Of a DNA stretch of 64,000 nt, positions 1 to 8,025 are shown one piece after another (the stretch's first letter is position 1; every line of letters starts with the position of its first letter). The position numbers and the translations under genes were made by a program. The stretch comes from Pseudonocardia sp. DSM 110487 (GTDB taxonomy: Bacteria; Actinomycetota; Actinomycetes; Mycobacteriales; Pseudonocardiaceae): positions 4,092,001 through 4,156,000 of the forward strand of contig NZ_CP080521.1 of assembly GCF_019468565.1 (NCBI RefSeq). The letters run 5' to 3'. The notes under the pieces are model-generated. The model made no database searches, was not told the DNA's origin, and worked only from the letters and a program-made list of their open reading frames with translations.

Positions 1-135
1 CGTGACCGCGTCGACGTCGCCGAGCACGAAGCTCGCGGGCAACGCGGCGAGCGGTCCGGCGACCCCGAGCGCGACCAGCACCCCGAGGACGGCCCAGCCC
101 GACACCCTCCGCCGGGACGGTGCCGCTACGTCCAC
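1..135 (-). CDS. Iron ABC transporter permease, N-terminal fragment
   Basis: Only the first 45 codons are visible; the gene continues past the left edge. The GTG start at 135 overlaps the end of the upstream binding-protein gene (its TAG is at 128-126) by about 10 bases, which suggests translational coupling. The visible protein has a short basic head (APSRR) followed by one hydrophobic stretch at about residues 12-30, as expected of the first membrane helix of an inner-membrane permease. The call rests mainly on position directly behind a ferric-iron binding protein. The partner ATPase is encoded divergently at 1299. No permease signature such as the EAA loop is visible, so the family is inferred. 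Confidence 0.6.
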   Translation of the reverse strand, partial: MDVAAPSRRRVSGWAVLGVLVALGVAGPLAALPASFVLGDVDAVT

Positions 136-1238
136 CCCACCCTCAGCATCATCTCGACGGCCTGCTGGAGCGTCGGGCCTGCGTGCTGGCCGTCGATCGG
201 GTCGATCTTGACGTTCGCCCAGCCGCTGATGTGCGCGGGCGGCGCGACGGCGGGGTTGGCGGCGAACTCGCTGCCGGCGATGATCTGCTCCTGCGCGGGC
301 GGCGAGGTCAGCCACTCCATCAACGCGACGGCGGTCGGCACCGCGTCGGAGCCCGCGACGACCCCGACTCCGGAGACGTTCGCGTGCGCGCCCGCTGCCT
401 GCTGGTCGGGCCATGCGGGCGCGACCGGGAAGGCCGGGTTCTCCTTCAGCGTCCGGCCGAGGTAGTAGTGGTTGGCCAGGCCGACGTCGCACCCGCCGCC
501 CGCGATCGTCGCGAGCATCTCGCCGTCGGAGTTGATGATCTGCGGCTCGTTGGCCATCCAGGAACGCAGCAGCTGCTCGGTCGCCTCCGGCCCGCGCTTG
601 ACGATCATGTCGGCGACCAGCGACTGGTTGTACTCGTTGTTGGACGTGCGCAGGCAGGTGCGGCCGCGGAACCTCGGGTCGGCCAGCGACTCGTAGCTCG
701 TCACCGCGCCCGCCGGGACCCGCTCGGTGGAGACCACGGGCACCCGCAGGCGCGTCGAGACCGCCCACCAGTTGCCGTCGACGTCGTGCAGGCCGTCGGG
801 GACCTGCGCGCGCAGCTCCGGGCTCGTCACGCCCTGCAGGAGGCCCGCGTCCTCGGCCCGCCACAGATTGGCGAGGTCGGTGGTCACGAGGACGTCGGCG
901 GGGGTGTCGGCGCCCTCCCGGCGCAGCCGTTCGAACAGCTCCGGCCCGGTGCCGCCGCGCAGCTCCAGGCGGACGCCGGTGGCGGCCTCGAAGTCGCGGA
1001 ACACCTGCTCGTCCCCGTAGTGCGAGCGCCCGTTGTAGACGACGAGCGTCTCGGCGTGCTGGATGCCGTCGGTGTTCACCTCGGCCGGTCCCGATCCGGG
1101 TGGGGCGGCCGCCGCGTCGGACGGGTCCGGGTCGGACCCGCCGTTCAGCACGGTGACCGCGAGTGTGACGACGAGCGCCACGGCGACGACCGGAACGGCG
1201 ATCAGCAACCACAGGCGTCCGCGGGAAGATGCGGCCAT
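126..1238 (-). CDS. Ferric-iron ABC transporter substrate-binding protein (FbpA/FutA type)
   Basis: Extracellular binding protein that would capture free or weakly chelated ferric iron and pass it to the permease. 370 residues. A hydrophobic N-terminal segment (about residues 9-30) acts as signal or membrane anchor and is followed by a Pro/Ala-rich linker. The mature part begins with LVVYNGRSHYGDEQVFRDF, the usual opening of this family, and has the paired tyrosines in GLANHYYLGR that coordinate iron in FbpA/FutA proteins. The gene is read away from the ATPase gene and its stop overlaps the permease start. A weak iron-box-like sequence lies in the divergent promoter region. A thiamine- or polyamine-binding relative is possible, but the double tyrosine favours iron. 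Confidence 0.85.
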   Translation of the reverse strand: MAASSRGRLWLLIAVPVVAVALVVTLAVTVLNGGSDPDPSDAAAAPPGSGPAEVNTDGIQHAETLVVYNGRSHYGDEQVFRDFEAATGVRLELRGGTGPELFERLRREGADTPADVLVTTDLANLWRAEDAGLLQGVTSPELRAQVPDGLHDVDGNWWAVSTRLRVPVVSTERVPAGAVTSYESLADPRFRGRTCLRTSNNEYNQSLVADMIVKRGPEATEQLLRSWMANEPQIINSDGEMLATIAGGGCDVGLANHYYLGRTLKENPAFPVAPAWPDQQAAGAHANVSGVGVVAGSDAVPTAVALMEWLTSPPAQEQIIAGSEFAANPAVAPPAHISGWANVKIDPIDGQHAGPTLQQAVEMMLRVGWT

Positions 1239-1267
1239 TCAGCGCTCCGGGTTCAGCGAGGCTCGGG

Positions 1268-1286
1268 TCCAGCGAGCCTAGGCTAA
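1268..1286. promoter_or_regulatory. Weak DtxR/IdeR-like iron box
   Basis: Between the divergent binding-protein and ATPase genes, the minus strand reads TTAGCCTAGGCTCGCTGGA. It matches the IdeR consensus TTAGGTTAGGCTAACCTAA at 12 of 19 positions, including the TTAG start and the TAGGCT core. The match is weaker than the two boxes in the siderophore cluster. Its place between iron-transport genes is what makes it credible. Confidence 0.4.
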
Positions 1287-1298
1287 GTTGAACGCGCT

Positions 1299-2309
1299 AT
1301 GGCAGACCTCGCGATCGACGCCACGGGCGTGACGAAATCGTTCGGCGCGAACCGCGCCGTCGATGGGGCTGACCTGCAGGTGGGCCGGGGCGAGCTGGTC
1401 GCGCTGCTGGGCCCCAGCGGGTCGGGCAAGACCACGCTGCTACGGCTCGTCGCCGGGTTCGAGACACCGGACGGCGGCACCGTCCGCATCGGCGGGCGCC
1501 TCGTGGCGGGGGACGGGGTCTGGGAGGAGCCCGACCGGCGCCGGATCGGCATGGTGTTCCAGGACGGAGCGCTGTTCCCGCACCTCACGGTCGGCGAGAA
1601 CCTTGCATTCGGCAGGCCGCGCCCCGAGCGGGCGGAGGAGTGTCTCGCCCTCGTCGGGCTCGCCGACCGGGCGAAGTCCTACCCGCACGAGCTCTCCGGC
1701 GGGGAACGGCAGCGGGTCGCCCTCGCTCGCGCGCTCGCCGTCGACCCCGACGTCGTCCTGCTCGACGAGCCGTTCGCCGCGCTCGACGAGGGGCTGCGCG
1801 CCGGGCTGCGCGAGGAGGTCGCGGCCGTCCTGCGCACGGCCGGGGCGAGCGCACTGCTGGTCACGCACAACCAGGAGGAGGCGCTCTCGCTCGCCGATGT
1901 CGTGGCGGTCATGCGCAGCGGGCGGATCGAGCAGGTCGGGGCGCCTCGGGAGATCTACGAGCGCCCGGTGTCGCGCTGGGTCGCGGAGTTCCTCGGCGAC
2001 GCCGACGCGGTGCCGGGTTCGGTGTCGGGCGACGTCATCTCCACCGAGCTCGGCTCGTTCCCCGCTCCAGGGGTGCGCGACCGGGCTCAGGTCCTGCTGC
2101 GTCCCGAGCAGGTCCAGATCGTCGACAACGGGGCAGGCCCTACGGCGACGGTGATCAGCCACTCCTACTTCGGCCACGACCAGATCGTGTGGCTCGAGCT
2201 CGCGAGCGGGGTCCGGCTGCGCAGCCGCACGCTCGGCAGGGCGTCGTGGGGAGCGGGGGAGACGGTCCGGGTTCGGCTCAGCGGCGATCCCATCGTCCTT
2301 CCTGCATGA
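1299..2309 (+). CDS. Ferric-iron ABC transporter ATP-binding protein (FbpC type)
   Basis: Cytoplasmic ATPase that would power the iron importer coded on the other strand. 336 residues. Walker A GPSGSGKTT is at residues 38-46, the signature LSGGERQR near 132 and the Walker B sequence VVLLDEPFAALD near 153. After about residue 235 there is a TOBE-like C-terminal domain, normal for the CUT1/FbpC group of importers. The ATG at 1299 begins an uninterrupted family-like N-terminus. The gene is split from its binding protein and permease by a divergent promoter. Its stop overlaps the next gene (ATGA), so the ATPase appears to be co-transcribed with envelope glycosyltransferase genes, which is unusual. 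Confidence 0.9.
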   Translation: MADLAIDATGVTKSFGANRAVDGADLQVGRGELVALLGPSGSGKTTLLRLVAGFETPDGGTVRIGGRLVAGDGVWEEPDRRRIGMVFQDGALFPHLTVGENLAFGRPRPERAEECLALVGLADRAKSYPHELSGGERQRVALARALAVDPDVVLLDEPFAALDEGLRAGLREEVAAVLRTAGASALLVTHNQEEALSLADVVAVMRSGRIEQVGAPREIYERPVSRWVAEFLGDADAVPGSVSGDVISTELGSFPAPGVRDRAQVLLRPEQVQIVDNGAGPTATVISHSYFGHDQIVWLELASGVRLRSRTLGRASWGAGETVRVRLSGDPIVLPA

Positions 2310-3781
2310 GCAGTTCAGCAGGCACCGCCGTCGCCGACGCACCGGAGGCTCCCGCAGCCGCGGATCCGGCCGTTCCACGACGCCGCTACGCGGGGCTCGC
2401 CGTGCTCGTCGGGTGCACCGGGGTCGCGACGGCCTCGCTGGCGCTGCCCGCGCTGCTCGGCTTCGACCCCTGGGTGTGGCTGATCTGGGGCCGGGAGGCG
2501 CTGCGCGGCGGGATCGCGACCGACGGGTCGGTGGCGTGGAAGCCGCTGCCGGTGCTGGTCACCGCCCCCGCGGCCGTGTTCGGCGAGGCCGCGCCCGCGC
2601 TGTGGACGGTCGCGGTGCGGGCATGCGGGCTGTTCGGGCTCGTGCTGGTGGTGCGGCTCGCCGTGCGCATCGCCAAACCGCACTGTGGCGCCATGGCCGG
2701 TTCGGTGGCAGGCGTGGTCGCCGCGGCGGCGTTCCTGCTGAGCCCCGACGGGGAGTCGCGCTGGCTACGGCACATGCTGCAGGGCAACATCGAGCCGGTC
2801 ACCGTGATGCTCTGTCTCTGGGCGGCAGAGCGCCATTTGGACGGGCGGCGCCGACACGCGCTGCTGCTGCTCTGCGCCGCCGCGCTGACGCGCCCGGAGG
2901 CGTGGCCGTTCCTCGGCGGGTACGCCGGGTGGCTGCTCTGGTGCGAGCGGCGCCGGTGGTGGTGGGCGGCGCCCACGGTGCTCGCGGTCCTCGCCGCGGT
3001 GCCGGTCCTGTGGTTCGCGGGCGACCGGCTGGTCTCCGGGAACGCACTGAGCGGCGCCACCGTCGCGCAGGTGCTCATGGGCACCACACCGACCCAGCGC
3101 TGGATCCTCGCGATCGACAACGTCGCCGCCTGCGTGATCGCGCCGGTGTGGGTGGCGGCCGCGGTGTGCGTGGTCTGGGCGGCGCATCGGCGCCGGGGGC
3201 TGCCCGCCGCGCTGGCCGCCTGCGCGCTGGTGTGGGCGGCCGAGGTGGCGGTGATGGCAGGTGTGTTCGGCTACGCGGCGCTCGGCCGGTTCCTCGCCCC
3301 GGTCTCGGCGCTGCTCTGCGTGCTGGCCGGAGCCGCGGCCGGATGGGCGGTGACCGCGCCGCGCCCGGTGCTCCTGCGGGCCGCGGTCGCCGTCGCGATC
3401 GTGGCGGTCGCCGTGCCGTTCGCGGCGCCGCGGGTGGCCTGGCTGCCGCTGCAGCTGCAGCATGCCGAGGAGCGCTCGGCGTACGAGCACGACCTGTACG
3501 CGGTCGCGGCGGCCCTCGGTGGCCGCGACGGGCTGGTGGCTTGCGGGAACCTCGCCATCGACGCCGTCCGGCCGGCCGTCGAGCTGCGCCCCGCGCTGGC
3601 CTACCGGCTCGACGTGCCGCTCGCCGGGGTGAACCACACCCCGGGCCCCGGCACCACGATCGCCCAGGTCGGCAGCCCGCTGCACGCGCTGCTGCTCCAG
3701 CGGCCTGCGGGCGAGGTGACCCTCGTGGCGCGGAGCGCGCGCTGGGCCGTCTACACCGAATCCTGCGGGAGGCCAGGATGA
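2306..3781 (+). CDS. Polytopic membrane protein, glycosyltransferase-like
   Basis: 491-residue membrane protein with roughly ten hydrophobic segments between residues 30 and 400 and a soluble C-terminal tail. The region after the first helix (LGFDPWVWLIWGREALRG) with an early acidic residue, followed by ALTRPEAWPFLGGYAGWLLW, resembles lipid-linked-sugar glycosyltransferases of the GT39/GT87 type, which use polyprenyl-phosphate sugars at the outer face. The ATG start overlaps the stop of the ATPase gene, and its own stop overlaps the start of the following GT2 gene (ATGA), so the three are translationally coupled. The sugar and acceptor cannot be read from the sequence. Confidence 0.6.
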   Translation: MSSSAGTAVADAPEAPAAADPAVPRRRYAGLAVLVGCTGVATASLALPALLGFDPWVWLIWGREALRGGIATDGSVAWKPLPVLVTAPAAVFGEAAPALWTVAVRACGLFGLVLVVRLAVRIAKPHCGAMAGSVAGVVAAAAFLLSPDGESRWLRHMLQGNIEPVTVMLCLWAAERHLDGRRRHALLLLCAAALTRPEAWPFLGGYAGWLLWCERRRWWWAAPTVLAVLAAVPVLWFAGDRLVSGNALSGATVAQVLMGTTPTQRWILAIDNVAACVIAPVWVAAAVCVVWAAHRRRGLPAALAACALVWAAEVAVMAGVFGYAALGRFLAPVSALLCVLAGAAAGWAVTAPRPVLLRAAVAVAIVAVAVPFAAPRVAWLPLQLQHAEERSAYEHDLYAVAAALGGRDGLVACGNLAIDAVRPAVELRPALAYRLDVPLAGVNHTPGPGTTIAQVGSPLHALLLQRPAGEVTLVARSARWAVYTESCGRPG

Positions 3782-4710
3782 TCACCCTGTCGGTCGTGGT
3801 GCCCGCCACCGACGCACCCGCCACTCTGCCTGCGTCCCGGGCGGCCCTCGACCGCGCGGTCGCGGCGCTCACAGCTGCGGGCGGGACGGCCGAGGTGGTG
3901 GTCGTCGACTGGCCCGCCTACCTCGGCGTCTGCACGGCCCGCAACATCGGGGCGCTGCGGGCGAGCGGCGACGTGGTGGTGTTCGTCGACGCCGACGTCG
4001 AGATCCATCCCGACGCGCTGGCCCGGATCGCCGCCGCGTTCGCCGACCCGACCCTCACCGCCCTCTTCGGTTCCTACGACGACTCCCCGTCGCGCGGCGG
4101 GCCGGTCGCGGCGTTCCGCAACCTGTTGCACCACCACGTCCACCAGAACGCGGGCGGCGCGGCCCAGACGTTCTGGTCGGGGCTGGGCGCGGTGCGCCGG
4201 GATGCGTTCCTGGCCGCGGGCGGGTTCGACGAGGAGCGGTTCCCGGTGCCGTCGGTGGAGGACATCGACCTCGGTGTCCGGCTGGTCGCGGGCGGAGCCC
4301 GGATCGTGCTGGACCCGGGAATCCAGGGCACGCACCTCAAGGCGTGGACGCTGCGATCGATGGTGGTCACCGACTTCGCCCGCCGTGGGGTGCCGTGGGT
4401 GGCCCTGCAGTTGCGACACGGGCGCGCCCGGTCGACGGCTTTGAATCTCGGGTGGCGGCACCGGGTGAGTGCGCTCGCCTGCCTCGTGGCCGTGCTCGCG
4501 GTGCCCGCGCGGCGGCCGGTCGCGGTGGGTGCCGCGCTCGCGGTGCTAGTCGGGCTGAACCGGGACCTCTACCGGCTGCTCGCGCGACGGCGCGGGCCCG
4601 GCGAGGCACTGCTCGGCGTCGGCCTGCACGCGGTGCACCACCTCACGGCGGTGGCGTCCGTGCCGTTCGGCATCGTGAGCCACCTGCGTGATCGGAGGAA
4701 CGATGGGTGA
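3778..4710 (+). CDS. Family 2 glycosyltransferase with C-terminal membrane segment
   Basis: 310 residues. The N-terminal half is a GT-A fold: it opens ITLSVVVPATDAPATLPAS, has the metal-binding DxD as VVVFVDADVEI at about residues 60-70, and the later VEDIDLGVRL where the acidic pair normally supplies the catalytic base. The last 90 residues contain one or two hydrophobic stretches, so the enzyme is probably membrane-attached and uses a nucleotide-sugar donor at the inner face. ATGA overlaps with the preceding gene and an 8-base overlap with the following oxidoreductase place it in one operon. Donor and acceptor are unknown. Confidence 0.8.
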   Translation: MITLSVVVPATDAPATLPASRAALDRAVAALTAAGGTAEVVVVDWPAYLGVCTARNIGALRASGDVVVFVDADVEIHPDALARIAAAFADPTLTALFGSYDDSPSRGGPVAAFRNLLHHHVHQNAGGAAQTFWSGLGAVRRDAFLAAGGFDEERFPVPSVEDIDLGVRLVAGGARIVLDPGIQGTHLKAWTLRSMVVTDFARRGVPWVALQLRHGRARSTALNLGWRHRVSALACLVAVLAVPARRPVAVGAALAVLVGLNRDLYRLLARRRGPGEALLGVGLHAVHHLTAVASVPFGIVSHLRDRRNDG

Positions 4711-5632
4711 CGCCCTGCGGATCGGACTCGTCGGGGCGGGACGCCTCGGCGAGCAGGGGTACGTCCCCGCGCTCGCGGCCGCCGCAGGTGTGCGGCTCGC
4801 CGCGGTGGCCGAACCGGACCCCGTCCGGCGCGGCCGGGTCGCGGCCGCGGCGGGCGTGCCAGGGTTCGGCTCGGCGGAGGAGTTGCTGGCAGCCGGCGGG
4901 GTCGAGGCGCTCGTGCTCGCCACCCCCGCCGCCGCGCACCTCGCCGACGCCCGGCTCGCCACTACCGCCCGACTGCCGGTGCTCGTCGAGAAGCCCCCCG
5001 CGGCCGACCTGGCCGGGGCCGTCGGGCTCGCCGCGCTGGAGCCCACGCCGTGGATCGGGTTCAACCGCCGCTTCGACGATCGTGTCGGGTCACTGCGGGC
5101 CGCCGTGCCGCCGAGGGCCGAGGTCGGTGTGTTCCTCGAGATCTCCTACCGCCGGGGTGGCTGGGGCGCGCACACCGTCCGGGACGATGCGCTGGCCGAC
5201 CTGGGGCCGCACCTCGTCGACATGGCCCGCTGGCTCACCGGGGCGGACGTCACGGAGGTCCGGCGCGCCGCCGTGAGCCCGGAGCGCGCCGAGTTCGACC
5301 TGCAGCTGGGGGCGGCAAGGGCCCGGATCCGCTGCGTCACCGACAGTCCCCACCGCGAGCGCATCGAGGTCCGCCACCGCGACGGAGGGCTGGTCGGACG
5401 CCTGGTCCGCGGTGGATTGGTCGCCGCCGTGCGCGGCCGCCTCGGCCCGCCCGGCCCGCACCCCCTCGTGGCGTCGCTGACCGCACAGCTGGAGGCGTTC
5501 GCCCGCGCGGTACGAGGCGGGAGCGAGCCGACGTTGGGCACGGCGGCAGACGGGGTGGCGGTGATGGCCGTGCTGGAGGCCGTCCGGGTCGCTGCAGCGT
5601 CGAAGGGATGCGCTCCCGCACCCCTGCCCTGA
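4703..5632 (+). CDS. Gfo/Idh/MocA family NAD(P)-dependent oxidoreductase
   Basis: 309-residue cytoplasmic dehydrogenase or sugar-modifying oxidoreductase. The Rossmann nucleotide-binding motif is IGLVGAGRLGEQGYVPAL at residues 6-23. The family's catalytic EKP motif occurs as VLVEKPPAADLA, and the DxGxHxxD motif as ADLGPHLVDMARW. The start at 4703 is chosen because GGAGG lies four bases upstream; an in-frame ATG at 4688 lacks this. In this neighbourhood it may make or modify a sugar used by the flanking glycosyltransferases, but the substrate cannot be told. Confidence 0.85.
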   Translation: MGDALRIGLVGAGRLGEQGYVPALAAAAGVRLAAVAEPDPVRRGRVAAAAGVPGFGSAEELLAAGGVEALVLATPAAAHLADARLATTARLPVLVEKPPAADLAGAVGLAALEPTPWIGFNRRFDDRVGSLRAAVPPRAEVGVFLEISYRRGGWGAHTVRDDALADLGPHLVDMARWLTGADVTEVRRAAVSPERAEFDLQLGAARARIRCVTDSPHRERIEVRHRDGGLVGRLVRGGLVAAVRGRLGPPGPHPLVASLTAQLEAFARAVRGGSEPTLGTAADGVAVMAVLEAVRVAAASKGCAPAPLP

Positions 5633-5657
5633 TCCGACGAACGCGCCGTTCGTCGGA
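5633..5657. terminator. Bidirectional terminator hairpin between convergent genes
   Basis: A perfect 11-bp inverted repeat (TCCGACGAACG, loop CGC, then its complement) starts on the base after the oxidoreductase stop and ends five bases before the 3' end of the convergent minus-strand gene. There is no U-tract, which is common for actinobacterial terminators. Confidence 0.75.
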
Positions 5658-5661
5658 ACCG

Positions 5662-7167
5662 TCAGGAGCGCAGCAGGGGGCGGCCTGGCATTCCGCTCGG
5701 GTCCGCGCCGGACAGGGCCGCTGCTGTTGCCGCCACGTCCTCCAGGCGGGGTTTGCGGTCGGGCTGCACCGGGGTCGAAGTCCCGGGGACGACCAGCGCC
5801 CACGCCTCGCCCTCGGTGTGGTTGCCCGAGCGGCCGCTGCCCACGCCGTGGCGCAGCACGGTGCCGTACCGCGGCGACGTGACGCCGCGCGAGTTCGTGG
5901 CGGGGGTGTCGGCCCACTTCACGATGACGTCGGGCAGCTGGTGGGCGCGCTCGCCTGCGCCGAAGAGGTCGGCGACGCGCTCGATCGAGCGGATCACGGG
6001 GGAGCCGTCGAGCTCGGTGAAGGTGAGCAGCCCCGCGGTGATCTCCTCCATGACGTCCTTGGCCTCCTCGGGGGCGACGATCCCGTCGCGCTCGCGCCCG
6101 CGGAGGTTCAGCCGGATGTAGCCCTGGTTCTCGGCGGGGTGGGCGAAGGCCTTCGTGGTGCTCCAGTCCACCCCGCGCGTCTCCAGCCGGGACGTCAGCT
6201 CGAGCGCGACCTTCTCCGGCAGTGCCGAGGCCACCTTCGCCCGCAACCCGCTGGGCAGCGCGGCGCGCAGCCGCCAGATCGAGCCGCCCTTCGCCGGCGT
6301 GTCCCGGGTGGTGTCCGGGTCGAGCACGGCGCGCAGCATCTCCGGCAGCATGTCGGCTCGGCTCGTGTTGATCTCCATGCCGACCGGGGAGATGACCATG
6401 AGGTCGGCGTCAGGGGGGAGCACGGCGACGATTCGTCCGATCGCGGCGTCGACGGCCCGGTAGACGTCCTCGAGCGTGGAGCCGAGGACGCGTTCGGTGG
6501 CGGCGTCGAGCCCAGCGGGGTCGAGCTGCGACAGGTCCCAGAACTGGTGGCCGGCGACGTGCGCGGCGCAGAACGTGAGCCAGGCCAGGTCGAAGGTCTG
6601 CTCACCCAGCAGCAGCGTGGCGGCGTCGGCGACCCGGCCGGGGGCGGCGAGCAGGCGGCGGCGCAGGCCGAGCATCTCGTCGGCGGTGTGCCGGCCGAAC
6701 ACCTCGTCGACCGGCTGGGGCGGGCCGAAGAGGCGTTCCAGCCTGCGGTGCGCGCCGCCCGGGGACGACCACTGGCGCAGCACCACCCGGTCGTGCAGCT
6801 GCCACCCGCAGACGAGCGTGCCCGGCGGGGGAGCGGTGGGCGGCCGGCTCTCGTACGGGTCGACGGCGAGGGTGCGCGTGCCCAGCTGCTCCCAGATCGG
6901 GGCCGGTGCCTCGAACGCACCCATGTAGCGCACCCGCTGCTCCGCCGCCGACCACTGGAACGGGTAGAACAGCCCGTGCTCGCCCAGCTCCACGCCGCTG
7001 TACAGGGTGTGCTGCGCCCCCGCGGCGAACTGCGTGGCCGGAGCGTCGAGCTCGTGCCACTCGCCCCGCTCCCGCAGCGCCGCGAGCGTGGGCAGGTCTC
7101 CGGCCGCGAGTAGTCGCCGCAGCACCGAAGCGCTCGCGGCGTCGAACTGCAGGATCGTCAGCACCAC
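5662..7167 (-). CDS. Alkaline-phosphatase-superfamily phosphohydrolase (type I phosphodiesterase/nucleotide pyrophosphatase-like)
   Basis: 501 residues, no signal peptide. The N-terminus LTILQFDAASASVLRRLL carries the first metal-ligand aspartate position of the AlkP superfamily. It is followed by FAAGAQHTLYSGVELGEHG, matching the region of the nucleophile Thr/Ser and the 'GxHG' motif of predicted AlkP-superfamily hydrolases. Later conserved blocks include LMVISPVGMEIN and LPDVIVKWADTPA. It begins a minus-strand series that ends against the terminator at 5633. In the same orientation are a GT2 transferase and a flippase-like gene, suggesting work on phosphorylated glycan or lipid intermediates (inference). 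Confidence 0.7.
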   Translation of the reverse strand: MVLTILQFDAASASVLRRLLAAGDLPTLAALRERGEWHELDAPATQFAAGAQHTLYSGVELGEHGLFYPFQWSAAEQRVRYMGAFEAPAPIWEQLGTRTLAVDPYESRPPTAPPPGTLVCGWQLHDRVVLRQWSSPGGAHRRLERLFGPPQPVDEVFGRHTADEMLGLRRRLLAAPGRVADAATLLLGEQTFDLAWLTFCAAHVAGHQFWDLSQLDPAGLDAATERVLGSTLEDVYRAVDAAIGRIVAVLPPDADLMVISPVGMEINTSRADMLPEMLRAVLDPDTTRDTPAKGGSIWRLRAALPSGLRAKVASALPEKVALELTSRLETRGVDWSTTKAFAHPAENQGYIRLNLRGRERDGIVAPEEAKDVMEEITAGLLTFTELDGSPVIRSIERVADLFGAGERAHQLPDVIVKWADTPATNSRGVTSPRYGTVLRHGVGSGRSGNHTEGEAWALVVPGTSTPVQPDRKPRLEDVAATAAALSGADPSGMPGRPLLRS

Positions 7168-7185
7168 GAAAACCTAACAGGCCAG

Positions 7186-8025
7186 CTATGCCTTACCTCG
7201 GTGCTCGATCGCCATGCCCCACGCTGTCGCGACCTGGGCGAGGCACACCAACGCCCCGGCCCGCACGCCCTCGGCGAACCCGCGCCGCAACAGGCCCGCG
7301 TAGAACGCGGGCGGCTCGGGGCGGCGGAGCGTGCCGTGGTCGGCGCGGAAGCGGTAGGCGCCGCGCCCGTAGCGGACCTGCTGGCGCCAGAACGTCCGCG
7401 CACCGAGCTCCTGGTGGTGCCGCACGACAGCGGCCGGCTCGAAGACGAGGTTGCGCCCTGAGCCGACCAGCCGGGCGCACCAGTCGCGGTCCTCGCCCGC
7501 GGCGAGCGGGTAGCGCTCGTCGAACGGGATCGCGGCGAGTACGTCGGCGCGGCAGGCGAGGTTGCTCGTGGGCGCGAACCTCATGTGGCCCGCCGCGTCG
7601 ATCGACGCCTCGGCGAGGTGACTCGCGATGGTCTGCGCCGCCGCGGCGAAGGGGTTCTCCGGCCGGGCGTTGCGGGTCGGGCCGGCTGCGGCGTGGACGT
7701 CGGCGGAGGACGCGATCCGGGCGGCGAGGCCGGCCGCCCACCCCGGCACGGGGTCGCAGTCGTCGTCGGTGAAGCAGACGATCTTCCCCTCCGCGGCGCG
7801 GCCGCCGCGGTTGCGGGCCGCCGCGGGTCCGCGGCCCTCGCCACGCACGAGCCGGGCCCGCGGCGCGCCCGCGACGACCTCGGCGACGGCGCGGGAGTCC
7901 CGGGAGGCGTCGTCCACGACGACGATCTCCATGTCGGTCGCGGTCTGGGCCTCCAGGGCCGCGAGGCAGACGGCGAGCCGCTCGGGCCGGTCGCGGGTCG
8001 GCACGACCACGCTCAGCCCGGTCAT
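7186..8025 (-). CDS. Family 2 glycosyltransferase
   Basis: 279-residue GT-A glycosyltransferase. It opens TGLSVVVPTRDRPERLAVCL and has the DxD-type motif VCFTDDDCDPVPGWA near residue 90. Further on is the acidic AAGEDRDWCARL, usual in GT2 enzymes, and RHHQELGARTFWRQQVRYG. No membrane helix is apparent. The ATG at 8025 is chosen because the upstream flippase-like gene stops in an ATGA overlap with it. It is followed after 18 bases by the phosphohydrolase gene. Sugar specificity is not readable. Confidence 0.8.
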   Translation of the reverse strand: MTGLSVVVPTRDRPERLAVCLAALEAQTATDMEIVVVDDASRDSRAVAEVVAGAPRARLVRGEGRGPAAARNRGGRAAEGKIVCFTDDDCDPVPGWAAGLAARIASSADVHAAAGPTRNARPENPFAAAAQTIASHLAEASIDAAGHMRFAPTSNLACRADVLAAIPFDERYPLAAGEDRDWCARLVGSGRNLVFEPAAVVRHHQELGARTFWRQQVRYGRGAYRFRADHGTLRRPEPPAFYAGLLRRGFAEGVRAGALVCLAQVATAWGMAIEHRGKA

